64,000 nucleotides of DNA from Parus major (Eukaryota > Chordata > Aves > Passeriformes > Paridae): assembly GCF_001522545.3 (NCBI RefSeq), contig NC_031770.1, forward strand, positions 1,844,182 to 1,908,181. The letters are read 5' to 3'. Below are positions 26,016-39,569 of the stretch, one piece after another (position 1 is the stretch's first letter; the number at the start of each line of letters is the position of its first letter). The notes below the pieces were generated by a model that did no database searches, was not told where the DNA came from, and saw only the letters and a program-made list of their open reading frames with translations. The position numbers and the translations under genes were made by a program.

Positions 26016-27439
26016 GCCCAGCAGCACTGGGGGTGTCAGGGCTGCCCCAAATCCTGCTGTGCCCCACGGCAGCGAGCAGGCACTGAGGACTCTGTCACTG
26101 GCTATGAGCTCCCTGGAAAACTTTCCTCTTCCTGTGGATCAAGGGAAAATAAATAATTTTTCCTTTCTTGGAGCTGTTTGGTTGTGGTTTTGCCTCCAGC
26201 AGCAGGGGGGTTCTACCCCTGCACCCAGCAGGGACGTAGCAGCGGCAGCTCAACACCCAGTGCCTCCATCCAACACCCACTGTGTAAATGCTGCAGCATC
26301 AGCTCCAGTGTGCTCACCAAAGAGGACACTGCTCCAAAACATGCTTCAAAACCTTAAATGAAATCAGAAAAAGATGTCTGTGGCACTGGATGATGGAAGC
26401 AGTCATTTTCACCTGAGCATCTGAATTTTTATGGTCATTTTTAAATGAAAAGATGGGATCTGAGAAGTTTGTACGTATGAAACGTCTGTGGGAGCAGTGC
26501 TTAACAGCTGGCACAGGGTGGATGTATCCTCTTTAGACATAATTTATACTTCCCTGTTAAGCCAAAGTCCTTCTATTCACTATCATTATCGTAAGCTGGG
26601 TCCTTTGGTGATCTCATAATTCCAAAAGTACAATAGCCAAATAAGCCTTGATTAAAGCAGTCCGTTTTCAAGCCAAGCATATGTTAACACTGGAGAATAA
26701 AACAGTGGAAGTGGGAATATCCTGAATTGCTGCTTGATTTTCTTGAGGGAGGGTGTAAAATTTTACATTTGAAACATACTCTGGAGCTCAAGTCTCCTCA
26801 AAGGATAAGATTTGTCTGGTTCTTGAGTTTATCACCAGCAGAATATTTATATGAGCCTGGGCATGACACGAGGTGACACTTCTTAGATCCCTGAAACGTC
26901 TGAGGCTGCTGGGGTACCATGTGGCAAACACTGAAATAACTTTGATGAATCTCTGTTCTGGCTGTAAGTGGTTTTTGCTGTAACCCATCTGTGCCAGCAG
27001 AAGCATCTTCATCCTCAGGGAATGTTTATTTTTATTGGGTTCATCAGCTTTCCCTGCTACTCTTTATGTGAAATCACCTTTTGGAGCATTGCTCTAGAGA
27101 TAACAATATTCTCTTTATGCTGTTAAAAGGCCAGTTAGATGAATACTAAAAACTCTACTTTAGGGCAGCAATTTGACATGGTGGGAAATGATGCCTTTTC
27201 AAACATTCTTCATAGCCTCTGTTTTGTGTGGTAAAACTCCATTTATCCCAGTAGAGCCCCACAGCAGCCCATTAACCTCGGCCAGTTTTCCCTCACAAGG
27301 TGCAGTGTCACATCTCATGCTGCAGCAGCGCTCAGTTCTGTCACTCACTGGGGTTTTCTGGAGGAGAAATCCTCTTCCAGCTGGAGGAAAATATTTTCCC
27401 ATCTGCACAGACTTGAGAGCAGCTCTGGAGCAGTGGCTG

Positions 27440-27467
27440 AGCAGGGCTGTTAAAGCAGGGCTGTTAA
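27440..27467. repeat. 14-bp perfect tandem duplication
   Basis: AGCAGGGCTGTTAA is repeated head to tail at 27440-27453 and 27454-27467. Confidence 0.92.
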
Positions 27468-28689
27468 CAGTGTCCTTTAACAAACTACAGCAGGAGAACT
27501 CCCTGCAGCTCTGGGACCAGCAGAATTTGCCTTCCACTTCCCTCTCATATCCTCTCTGGCTGGAGCCAAAGCAAAGGGAAGTGTTTTCAGAGCACAGGGA
27601 GCAAACGCTGCTGAGTGAGCAGGTAGGAGGAGGAACAGAGTGCTGGAGTATCCACTCAAGCATTTGGGGAACCCTCTGAGTATTTGATTAAAACTTCCCG
27701 TAGTCAGCAAAGCTCCTTGTGAGGGCACGTGCAGCAAATCATTCATTACTTCTGGGCTTTGCTGCCCAGAGAGCAGCCTGCATTGGGATGCAGGGCTGCA
27801 TCCTTCCCTGGATAACTCAAAAGCAGCATTTCTGGGATAAGCAAATTTCCCAGTTAGCTCTGTGTTCAGCTCTGTGACTTACACCACTCCAATCCTTCAC
27901 CGAGGCACCGGTGCCTTGATTTTCCTGTTGAGATAACCAAGTCATCCTTATTGTTTTTTAATTTGGGAACTGAATTCAGAGAAATTGCACGAGTCTCCAG
28001 AGAGGAAGGAGCCCAGATCCCATAGCACTGACCCAGTGCTGAGCAGGACCAGCTCAAGTGAACACAAACCACTGTGACCCATCCCGTGGACTGGCACAGG
28101 GATCCCCTGCTCATCCTGCATGTCACTGGGGCCTGCTGAAGTGGCCTCTCATGGAAACCTGCGGGTGAATTCCCTGGCTCTGTTGGTTCATGATAGGCCA
28201 GGTTTATTTTCTCCTTTGTCTTGTGTCACTAATCAAGCAGTAATTGAATTAGCTGGAAAGCAGGATAAGATAAATTACCAGGAAGAATTAACTGTGTGCA
28301 CCTGAGGTCAGAGGGCTCCTAGAAAATTCAAGGTGAGAATTGGCTGGACTATAAATGAGATTTAGCAGGAGTATACCAGGCTCTCTGGAGAATTAAGATG
28401 CAGAAGTGCATATTTCAAATCAGCTGTGAAAATCCAGAGGTGCCTCAAACTCTTTGGGCAATCCCTTTCTGTTTTAAGATGGGGAAACGAAGGATTGCAC
28501 TTACATTCTTTCCAACTACTGTATTTGATGAAGGGAACTTCCCTGAAATTTATCTTTTCATTTTTATGTGAATAGACTCTGCCAGAAAGATATTTTCCCT
28601 TCTCTATTAGTATTAAGGTAGTAAATTGTCTGTCCCTGTGTTAACTCACTGGCCTTCCTTTTTTTTTCCTCTCTGCTTAGTCTGTAGTT

Positions 28690-29060
28690 AAAGTTCATCT
28701 TTCATGAAAACCATATGTTGGATTAAATACAGGTTATTATTTTCATGCATTGTAATATACTCTATTACCTTCTCCATCACAGCCCATGTGAAAATAATTA
28801 TTATTCCATGTGTCACTGTGAATACATTTAAGATTCTTTAGGTCTTTTCTAGCAAGAGCTGATTTCTGACTCACTGGGCTCATTCTATTTTTATGTCAGA
28901 ATCAGCCAAATATAAATGTCTTAATTTTATAAAAAGCTTTTAAAAATATGAAAAATGCATGTTAAAAATAAATAGAAAATTAGGTAATTCAGGAAAATAT
29001 TAAGGTAATACCAGTAAATCATTTAATACATTGAAACTCCTTAAATAAATGCAATTAAGT
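28690..29060. promoter_or_regulatory. Candidate conserved non-coding element
   Basis: Very AT-rich unique block with repeated AAATAATTATTATTCC, TTAAAAATAAATAG and ATTTAATACATTG textures and TATGCAT-type octamers. It could be a conserved enhancer or merely AT-rich spacer. Confidence 0.2.
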
Positions 29061-29970
29061 TGCAATATAAAGAAAAATTCCAGTCTTAAACACTAAAGCA
29101 GACAAAGGCAGCAGTTTATACACTTGCATTTGCTTTGACAGTTGTGTCTGCTCTTTTGAACAAAGGTTGCAATTAGGTGACTTTTATGGGTTTATGAACT
29201 TAGCTTTTTGCAGAGAGTTTAACGTGATTATCCTGACTCCATAGCCAAGAGCTGCATTCGATCAGTTCTCCTGATTGTTCATGTTCTCTTCCCACCAAAC
29301 CTCAGCTGTGGCTGTATTAAATAAAAATACAGAAACTGGTATGGTAACCTCACCATCTGCTATGCAGCTTTGGTTTTTGTTCTGGAGCTGGAGTAGAAAT
29401 ACATTACTGGAAATCGTGGGTTAAGTCGCTGAAATTAGATGGGACCCCTGCAGTCTAATCCATAGGAACCGGCCAATTCTTTTGAGTTTTCTGTGTTTGA
29501 TTAGTTGTACTGTAATTAAAGAAATTACCAATAGTCTTCTGTCTGGAAGTGATTAACCCACCAAGTGCTCATACCTATATTCTCTAAGCATCTTCAAATA
29601 ATATAAGGCTTCATTTATGTTCCTTAATAAGGAAACAAATGAAAATTGTCTCCAGCCTTAATTCTGTGGCTTGTGTGTGACAAGCTGTTCTGCCTTGTGC
29701 CTCGGTGATGGCTGTTCAATTGTTTGTGATTATGCTGCATTTTAATTAAAGAACTGAAATGCTATTTGTATAAATGGAACGTGCTTCTCAGCACAGCCAT
29801 GACCCATGGAGGGAAAGAAATCAGATAATGATGGGAGCCACCTAAGCTTGGCACACTGACCCTGCACACTCGTGGAGATGTGGGTGTGATTGCTTGAATT
29901 ATGCCTAAATTTCTCCTGGCCTCTGTAGCATCAGAGTTTTCATTCATTGAGGGACAAAAAGGAACAAAAC

Positions 29971-30033
29971 GGGGCGGGGGGGGGGAGGAGGAGTCTTCTC
30001 TCTATTCTGACTTCTTGTGATGATGATGATGAT
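29971..30033. repeat. G-run followed by (TGA)n
   Basis: GGGGC followed by ten G and a GGA/GGA tail at 29971-29993 could fold as a G-quadruplex. About 25 bp later five TGA triplets run at 30018-30033. Confidence 0.8.
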
Positions 30034-32890
30034 CTTTGCTATTCAAACAAAAAAAGCAGTTTGAATTGTTTTGTTAGATTTGCAGACTGAAAGAGCAGCA
30101 AACTACAAGTTCATCCTTATGTGGTCCTCTGTGGAAGGAGGAGACTCATGGCCTGTCCCCCAAAAAGGTAAGAACTTTGTGAAGAGAGCAAGGCCCTGAT
30201 GGCTGAGGATCCCACCCGGAGAGGCCTCTGGAGCTGGATGAGGAGGCACAGCCGCCTCTTAACAACATGCAAATTAATACAACTTCCTTCAAATAGGCAG
30301 CATAGTATGTCACATGTTGAGAAATACCTAACAGATGACACATACAAAATTTCAAGGGTTTCTATGAGACCAGAAAATACAAATCACTGTACAAAAGTCC
30401 TAAATTATAAATTCTGTAGTAGGAATTTCTTCTTTTGATTCACCATAAATTGTATGGTTCTCACAGCAGCTTTTCACTAGTTCCTGAAAAGGGATTATTC
30501 TCATGGAAGATTTTTTCACCTTAAAAATCCCTCCAGTTTTCAGCCTGAACTTGTATCCATGTTGTTATTGATGTCTCAACTGGATATTGCAGGAGTGAGA
30601 CACTGCAGATGGGAAATCTTTGAAGAGAAGCTTTTCCCAAGCTGAGTTTTTTTCTCTGCAGCATTGCACAGTACAAAACGGTTTGCATAGACCAGTTTAA
30701 TTAGACAAATAGGAATGTAAATGCTGGGAGGTTTTGATGGACTTTTAATATTAAGGAAGAAATCAGACATGAACCAGATCCTGGTTCTCACCTGTGTTGG
30801 GAACTGTGCTGAATCCCAATTCTGTTTTAACCAACTGATGCATCTCCTTAATTTTCATGGATTTCAAACAGAGCTCAGCTCCTTCACAACCATTTGCTGA
30901 GATACATTTTATTTGAGTTCATCAGAGTTGGTGTTGGTCTGTAACATGATGCATGTAATTCTATTTTACAGCAAATAGAATTTATGGCTTCATTTCCTGT
31001 GCCATGCAAATGAAAGTTCTGTGTAATTTGTACAGAAAAATCTGCTTACACAGCTTTTGGCATTGGCTGCTGCTCGTCCTCAGGCTGTAGAATAAGTAAG
31101 AGATTGGCAAATCAGATGTAAATTTGTGTGGGAAATGTCACTCCATGGTGGAAGGGAGCACATTCTGTGCCTCCCCTCAGCACTGCACTCCCTGAGGGGT
31201 CAGTGGGAGCCATGCTTTTGGGGGGTCCTGCCAGGTGGGCACGAGCATTTTGCATTTGCTGGGCTTTTGAACAACATGTATTCACTGAGAAATGACGAGA
31301 GCAGGGATGCTGTGGAAATAACCTTACATTTTGTGGGCTGTGAAACCACGGGGGTGCCAAAACTGGAAACAGGATGGTCTGGTTTGCACAGCTGAGCCTC
31401 TTCCGTGCCCACCCAGTGGCACCTGGTGCCCCCAGCCCTGGAGAGTGGAAAGCGGAAATCAGGGATGGAGGGAAGGTGCCTGTTGGGTCTGAGGTGGAAA
31501 AGGGCACTTGAGAGCTTTTGCTGAAACCTTTCAATTCATGGCAAGGTAGTGGAGACATTTCTGCCTAGAGATGGAGTCTGAAGTGAGGAGGGGCTGTTGT
31601 TGGCTTGTCCCACCTCACACAAAACTGCCCAAAAACAGAGCTGGGGAGGATCCTGGCCTCCAAAACAAACTCCTCATCTTTTGTTTGCTCTGTTTTGCCT
31701 GCTTTGGTTGAAAATCCTCAGGAGGGAGAAGCTCTCACCATGAATTACACCGTGCTTAGAACAGCCTGTCTTCATCATGGCTGGTACTTCTAGGAATTAC
31801 TGCTTTTCCAAGGGAATCCACATCACGGAGAAATAATAATACTCATCCTTACTGAATGTCCTTTCCAACACTGCAAGCACTAAGTGGAAATAGAGAATAA
31901 AGCTACTTTTCTGGTTCTAAAAATAATTCTTCTGGGTCATGTGGAAAATCATCGTGGAGGTTATTTGTGGGAGTTCAAATGTTCAGTTGTTCTGCTTTCC
32001 TTTTTCTAGGAATTGCTGCATGGCTGAGTGTTAGCCTCCAAAATTCTCAAAAAGCTCATGAAAAGAGCTGCTCTGTTTCCTTTGGAAAAACTGGATGGCA
32101 GTGGAAGGAGAGAAAAAAAGAGTGTTAGAATGTTTCAGCTTTACAGGGATTTGGAAATAGAGTTTAGGATTTACCTGTTTGTGTCACAACTCAAACAGAA
32201 CAAGGAATTAATTTGGGGATAGAATTCATTATTTTTAATGTATTGTGACCCACTTATAGATAGGACAGAAGGATTTTTCAGGGGTGGAATGTCAGTGGAA
32301 AATAATGAGGTTTTCCTTAAGAAACAATGCCATTCCTCAAAGGTTGATAGTGTGCAATAAAGGAGACTGATGGAGCATCTTCAAAATTAAGGAAGGGCTG
32401 TTTGATGTGCTCAACCAGGGGGACACAGCCACGAGGGAGTGTCTGGGTGGGCCCTGGGACAACAGGAACTGGTAAGGTTTGCCCAAAAAAGAGATGGGTT
32501 TCCTGAAAGCCGCTGGCAAAGGCAGGACGCTGAGGCAGCAGGACTGCTGACCAGCAATTCCTGCACTCTTGTTTGCCAAAATGTAATAAATTTTTTTTTA
32601 TAGTCAAAGGAAAAAAAAGGAGAAAAAAAAAATAAAGCAAACCAGTGCCTGTCCAGTGTAGAGCAAGTGGTTTCCTGATCCTAAAGCAGTTGTCAAGCCA
32701 CAGGTCAGCAGCTCTGCAGTTTGCAGCTCTTTCTCTGGAATTAAAGGAAGTCAGAGCTGAACAAGCAGCAGAGAGGTTCCTTCTGGGTACACCCACGCTT
32801 TTAAAGGCTACTCTTTTTAGCTCTTATACATTTAAAAGATAAATTAAATCAATCAAGACAGGAGCTCCCAACCCATTGCCCTCTGTAGTC

Positions 32891-32907
32891 TTTTTTTTTT
32901 TTTTTTT
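32891..32907. repeat. T17 homopolymer
   Basis: Seventeen T. Nearby A/T-rich tracts at about 32588-32635 add low complexity. Confidence 0.95.
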
Positions 32908-34589
32908 CCCAGCACAAAATATCTTTTTAAATCAGGGACTTATATCCTATGTGGGAATTCCTATGTCCTGGTAACAAAAAAGAGAGATGGGACAAAGGTA
33001 GCAGGACTGGGAATGGTAGGAAGTTATACAGGCAGTTTGCATTTTCTCCAGCTCCCTCTTCTCTGCTGAGAGTGTCACATTTAAACAGAAGAAAAAAAAA
33101 ATTATTTCTGTAGCCTGTGTGTATTATAGCCTGCAATGTTTTTTTTTTTAATCTGTTTGCATGAAACAGAAAACTCTGATGTTCTTGTAAAACTTCTTTA
33201 CATCAAATAAGGGAAGAAACCAGCTCATCTGTCAATGCTCATCTTGTTTCCAGCACGAACATTTCATCTCGTGTTCTCTTGCTGTGTGCTGTGCAAGGAT
33301 GAGGGAGGGGGACACCACAGCGCTGCTCATTTGGGGAAGAATCTGTTGTACAAAAACTGGAGAGATCTTAGCCTCAAACATTCACATCTATTTCTTGATA
33401 CCTGTCAGCTTCAGGAGCACAGCATTAGCTTTTGTCCCTCTTCTCTATCGTGTCAGCAGGCTGAGAAGAGGCAGAAATGAGCTGACTGCCTTCTTGAGAA
33501 ACATCGAGACACGGCCAACAAATAGCAAGCACAGAAAAATGAACAATATGAGCAACTGAAAAGCTTTGTCTTCTGCCTTAATAAACTTCCTTGGCTCTAA
33601 GTTCTAGTCTGCCTAGGTACACATTTAGCAACGAGGTTCACAGAGATGAAAAATGTTTGTGCTATGAGGTATAACTGCTTATCATGTTATCCAGCCCTGA
33701 TAATAAATGTGCCACCCTGGGAGCCAGAGGTTTGGGACAGAGGAAAGATCACCTATGTAGAACTAAATGCTGAAGGGATTTTGGCTTAGTAGAACAGTCA
33801 CAGGCAGGAGAAAATTAGGATTTTACCAAAGAAATATGTGGGGGGAAAAGTTTTACTACTGGCTTTTAATTTTCTTGGCTTCTCAAATATGTAGAGGGAC
33901 TGGAGAATAATTACTGAGTAATTTGTAGTGAGAATTGGCTGTTTTCTGCTGGGTTAGATGTGTGTGCAGCATTTCTTCCATGTCTTCAGCCAAAGCTTCC
34001 CGTGGTGCTGCTGCTGTTGAGGATGTTGAGTCCCAGGTGACAAATATTCACCATTCCAGGCATGGCCTTTGTGAATCCATTCTCTGATTTAGGACTGGCC
34101 CTGCCAGAGGAGCCCTGGAAACTCAGGAGACCTCACTTACAATCTCATCGGGTCTTGGGCTGGCTGCTGGAAATTCTCCTTTCCATGAGCAGTTTAAATC
34201 CTGTGGAAAACTCCCACTGACTTTGCAGGGATTATCCATTTGTGGAAAGTTATTTTGAGGGAGGTGCATTCCTTTGTAAAACAGCTGGCAGCTGGGTCTG
34301 GGCAGCGCTGAGGTTTGAGTCCTGGCTGTGTATTTTTGTTGGTCTGAGTCTGTCCTGTGCCACACACACAATGGGAATGCACTCCGTGACTACAGCTTGC
34401 ACTTTCTATTTTAGTCCCATAAAAAATAATAATAAAAAAGAAAGCAAAGCTCGAGTGTGTAGGTGTTTTCAGATATTGGACCCCTTGGGCTATATCATGT
34501 TTGTGTCTCTGTGCAATTCTGCTTGAGAAGCACAGACCCAGCATGTCCTGTCTTTTGTCGGGGCCTTTGGGCTCCCAGGTGAGGGAAGT

Positions 34590-34760
34590 TGCATTATAAA
34601 TGCAGCAGTGTTCTCATTCATTTTCTGAGCATTGTTATTAATTGTACTTTTTCTATTTTAATGCCTTATATTTCTATTTGTTTTGTGATCTCATTCATCG
34701 GTGTATTTTCAATAACATTCCAGTATTTAATTTGAAGGTAAAGTAGAAAAGTCCCCCTGC
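34590..34760. promoter_or_regulatory. Candidate conserved non-coding element
   Basis: AT-rich unique block with TTATAAATGCAG, GTTATTAATTGTAC and ATAACATTCCAG (TEAD-like CATTCCA). No coding or repeat signal. Confidence 0.22.
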
Positions 34761-36082
34761 TAGTTAATTTAAAGAACATGTTATCTGCTGTCTGCTCTAC
34801 ACATTTCCTGTGATACTTCAAGACAGAGAACCCTGTGCTGCTTTTACATTTAAGAGTTTACTAGTAAAAATACACCTCTCCTGAGGTTATTTAAAAGCAG
34901 CACCTACATTTCTCACCTCCCCCTGTTGTCTCTCATACAGACTCCCATCCAATACTGCTGTGCCAGAAAATGTTAGCAGATAAAGTGCCAAGCAGGTTCA
35001 GGGTATTCCTAATTCAGATTAATGACCCCATTCTGCTGCCTCCTTAGCAGGAAATTAGAAAGTGCTGGGAAGGAGAAAATAGCAATTCATAACACAGGTC
35101 TCTCTGTATTGGCAGTTGCACTCATTAAAGCTAAGATATTGTTTTGATATAAAATAATTGAGCCTGACTTATTAATGGGATGTGGCGCATGGAGATTCCT
35201 CCAGAAGACTGCTGGCTCAATATCTTGGGGGCTGGCCTTCCCCTGAATTCCTGCTCATAGGAAATGAGTTTCTATGCAGAAGGAAAATTTTTACCTGGAT
35301 AAATGGTTCCAGTTCAAGAGCATTTAACTCCATTCTAGCATGGAAGTATGGAATTCTCCTTCAGAGATTAATATCCACACATGTCACACCGGCACGGAGT
35401 AGGAGGGAGCTCTGTGTGTGACATTTCAGGTGAGGCTGGGCAAGGGGTCAAGTTGTATATGAGCTTGGATTTTCAATTTTCAGCACTGGCACAGGTAATC
35501 TGCAGTCTGCTGAAATCCTGTGTCAGGTGTATTAGGTGTCTCTTTTGACTCTGGGTTGGGCTTGTGATCTTTGAGAGCTCTACTCACCGGATACTCCAAG
35601 GTGGCCCCGCGCACAGCTCAGTGTTGCCTTGATTGAACACTGAGGTCAGAGGCCAGCAGGAGCCAGAGGTCCCTGCAAACCCACCCTGTGCACGGGCCCG
35701 CTGAGCTCTCTGCCTCCGTGTCATGAAGACAAATGGCATTTTTTAAAATTCTCCCAATGAACTAACATTCATTTTCTGGTGTCTCTTCCTTCTTTATTGC
35801 TTCCTAATGAGCTTCGTTCCCATCACCTCTAGCCTCCTGCTTCCCACCCTGAGTTTACACCCTTGCATGGAAGAGAAGCAAACTGAACAAATTAATTAAG
35901 TTGGCCTGTCGAATGAAATGGCTTTGGTGACTTCTGGGGTTTTGCCTCTTGCTTTTTACAGGAATCTCCTATAAGTCTTTAATGGCCACAATTGCTGGGC
36001 TTTTTCTGTCCATAGTTGGCAAGAACATCACATTTTCTTGGTATGGTGTCTCAGACTTAACTGAGAACATTTCATTCTCTGT

Positions 36083-36130
36083 CTATATTTATATTTATAT
36101 ACATATATACATTACATACACATGTGTATT
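36083..36130. repeat. AT-rich TATA/TATATTT low-complexity tract
   Basis: TATATTTATATTTATATACA followed by TATATACATTACATACACAT. Simple low-complexity DNA. Confidence 0.75.
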
Positions 36131-39100
36131 TTTACTCTTTATTTTTATATTTATGGTGGTCATTTTGCCTCCTTGTTTATTTTTTTAGCAATGGAATTTT
36201 CATAAAAGTGCTTTTCAGGAGCCATTTGGAATAAAAGCTGTTTCTTAGGAAAAGGGATCTGTGCTGTTACAGTTTACAAAACTTCTTCTCAACCCTGGAC
36301 TGGTCAGGGTTTATTTTTTCTCCTGTTCTCCTCATGCTGCTTTGTTTGCTCTTGGACAAGTTCTGGTTCAGAATCAAGTGTTAGCTAGATTATTATTTTC
36401 TTGCTCTTGAAGATGACACAGCTTCTAACACAGCACCACTCTTACCAGATGAAAGTGCCGTGGATTCTTTCCAAGGAATATGTGAACAATTTTAAATTCC
36501 TCTGCTGAAACTGCTTTTACTGAACCTTTCCCCCTTCCAGTCTGCACTGTGTTTTCACTTTGAAGTAATAAATACATACAGGCCTTTGGTATCTGGTTAC
36601 CTTTCTTCCTTTTCGTTCCACAGCTCATCACTTCATTATTCCTGAAAAAAGTGATGCTCTTGTGAAGTGAAGCTTGTATAAAACACTGCTCTGGTGTGAC
36701 ACAGTGCCTGAAACTTCAGTAGTGCTTCATGTAAAGTCTTACATGTCTCCTGTTGAAATCCCAGTGGGAACCTGATTCAGCTGCCAGTGTTGTTACCCTG
36801 TAAACTTTAGTGGCATTATGGCACAATGAGAAATATCAATTTTAAACTCATCCTTCTGTGCCATTTAATTCACTGCACATGAGCATGCCCGGGAGGAACA
36901 GCACAAGATTTTGTTCTTGCATCTTTCATTGCAGAGATTATTGTGCAGTGTTTTGCCATTCTGCAACCAGAATGTGTAGAGATGGATGATAAATATGGGG
37001 AAATGATTACTTTACACACCTGGTACATTGTAGTGAGTACAATGGGTTCATTTCAGTCCCCGGGTCTCAGAAGGAACAAAGGGGATCCAGAATAAAACAA
37101 AAGCCATCAGTTGGGGGTTGTTATGGAGAGAAAGTTCTTAAAATTCTTTCAGCTGCATCATCTTTCTATCCTTGTGTGGTTTTTTATGTGCTCTTGGTGT
37201 CTTTATGTGTTCCAACTACCCCAGTGAGAGAAAGGCCATAATGGCTCCCTGTGGGGAACTTAAAATGCCAGAAAGTGCTGCAGAAGACACGAGCTAGGTC
37301 AGTGCTGCCACAGGGTTCACCTCTTGAGTCAGACTTGCTACTTGGAAAGCTGCATATCACTGCCGAGTTCATTTGTGATTGTTTTCTTTTAGTTTGAGAT
37401 ACCAGAAAAAGATTATCTATGCTGAGAAGAGTCGCAAGGGTGCCCTCACATCTAGTGAGATTCTGGACAATTTCATTAGTCCTTCTGCATTCAGGTTCGC
37501 TGGTTCCACCTTTCTTACTTGAAGGACCCTCTTCCTGTATGGATTTTCCTGCACTTGAGGCAGTAACATCTCAGCTGGTTTTGGGAATTCTGTGGGCAGT
37601 TTGCACTCAAAAACTGGCATTAGGACTTAATAGAGGAAGCACCCGGCAGTGCTCACTGAGATGGAGGGTATCTCATAGCAGGATGAAGGTGAAATCATTT
37701 GTTAGAAGCTGCTGTGCAGGAGTGGTGGGCCTGGGAACGATTGAGCCTCCTGATGCCAGTTCTTCCCAGTGCTTCCCAGTCTACAAACAAGGGTGTTTGA
37801 CCTCACAAAGGCATAAATTCAGCAAAACCTGGATTTTGTCACCACATACCTGTCATGCCTCAGGAGGAGCAGTTCCCTCGCTTGTGCCTCGGAATGCTTT
37901 GGAAAGGGGCTCTCTAGGTGATGTTGTAGTTTTGTAGGAAATAATCCAATTCTTTCAGTCTGAAAAATCTCTTTAGATATTTAGGAAGAAGCCAAATAAG
38001 GAGGAAAACAAACCAAGACGTGCAAAGGGCCACAAATAGCATGGGAGGGTTTTATCAGGAAAAGAAGCCCTGACAACTCTGTGCTCAACATGTCTGACGT
38101 TTACTCACTTTATGGGAGTTGGCACTGCAGAGAATGTGTATTTATAGGGATGTATTCACACGACTTTGCTTCGCACAGACTACTGATTTAGATGTCTAAT
38201 TTAGGAGCACAGGCGCTCTCTGTCGTCAGCAGAGCCTAAATGAAGGTCCCTGAGTTCCCCCCTGAAAGGAGGCACCTTTCTCCAGCGAGTTCAGAGCAAC
38301 CTGAGGTTCCTAAATTAGGCCCATAAGCCACGTGTGCAGTGTGTGAGCCTTGAGTAAACAGCACTCGGGGATTAAGTGCTGGCCCTGGCACTGCTTCCCC
38401 CCACAGACAGGGAACTCTTCAGAGATCCCAGCTTGGTCAGACTTGAGTGTGGCTGAAGAAAAAGATCATCTTCCTCCCCTGCTGGATGTAGCCAGACCCA
38501 CGGGCCTCAGTGACTCGAGGGCAGAGGCACACTTGCATAGGACCGTGCCCAAAATACCATTTATTCAGTGAGGGAAAAGGGAACTCCCTACCCAGGACCC
38601 AGCCGTGCATGCTCGGCTTCAGGCGGCAGAGCAGGCTCGTAGAGCCCCTGAGAGCTGCTACGTGCACAACTGGCTACCATGGCTGTCATCCTGGGATGAA
38701 CAGAGCTGGGAAAATAAAAAAAGAGAAGAAAACTCCACCCCAAAGCAGCCCCACCTCTGCAGAAGTGGAGGTTAATAAAGCGAGGCCTGTGAGCCCCCGG
38801 CTCTTCCATCTGCCTCAGCCAAGGGCTCTTCCTGTGACCCGCACAAATTGTGGATTTCTTGCTGCTTCTCCACCTCTTTGCAATGAGAATGATTTTATTC
38901 ACAGAAGGTGATGTCATGAGATTGTTGTGAGGGGATGTGACTCAATGTTTGTATAATGCTTTGAAGATGAAGAGTGCTAAGTATTGTTATTTGAGATGGC
39001 AACAAAATAAAACAAAATATGTTCGGTGCAGCTAAATCCAAAGCCAAATCCATTTTCAGTTAATCTTCCAAGCAGGAATTCAAAATCAAAGTAAAAATCC

Positions 39101-39538
39101 TTGCCAACTGGAACTTTACAGCTTGATGGGAAAGTTAGAAAGAAATTAATTGGGTTTTAAATAGTTGTAACTGTTTTGAGATGGAGTGTGGAGTGCTCAT
39201 CTACTCCTAATTGCCAGTCAGTTTGGAACAGGGAATTAAGGCTTGCTCAGGGGAAACTTTTTTCAGAAAAGGAAAACAGTTGGGCTGTCTTGCATGGCAC
39301 ACTGTATAAACTGTCAGAACTCTGAAAACATGTGCTTTTTCCACTTTATTCTGCCTTTTTGCAGTAATGCAAACCAGCAGAAGATGTGGAAAGCAATGAA
39401 ACTGCCAAATGCCACCACAGAGCTCCTCAGGGGAATCGCTGTCCCCTCCCAGACAGCTCAGCCTGTGATCCTGCCCCAAAGGGCTGCTCCAGTAGGGCAA
39501 TGGCTCTCCATTTGAGATTATAATAATAATTTCCATTG

Positions 39539-39569
39539 AGATTATTCCAGCCTCTGCCTGGAATAATCT
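39539..39569. repeat. Perfect hairpin, 12-bp stem and 7-nt loop
   Basis: The arm AGATTATTCCAG at 39539-39550 is the exact reverse complement of CTGGAATAATCT at 39558-39569, separated by CCTCTGC. The stem does not extend outward. It is too short for a microRNA precursor as it stands. It could be a cruciform-prone site, a binding site for a dimeric factor, or chance. Confidence 0.9.

Larger units (their letters stand above)
25801..37400. other. Intergenic DNA
   Basis: Starts with the 53-bp minisatellite. GC-richer patches near 26-28 kb and 31.1-31.5 kb give longer chance reading frames (168 codons at 27173-27679, 159 at 32317-32796). Low-complexity tracts lie at 29.97-30.03, 32.9 and 36.1 kb. 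No supported gene. Confidence 0.65.

Noticed and set aside
25767..26361. Several overlapping frames with repeated Gly/Cys/Pro peptides on both strands
   Set aside because: All derive from the 53-bp minisatellite, whose unit length shifts frame with each copy.
27173..27679. 168-codon frame with overlapping minus-strand frames
   Set aside because: Open frames on both strands in a GC-richer patch indicate composition, not coding.
32317..32796. 159-codon minus-strand frame with a Phe/Leu-rich stretch
   Set aside because: The hydrophobic stretch comes from A-rich low-complexity DNA; no family match.
37419..37937. 172-codon ATG-initiated frame on the + strand
   Set aside because: Weak start context, no domain or repeat signature, and about one frame of this length is expected by chance in 64 kb read in six frames.
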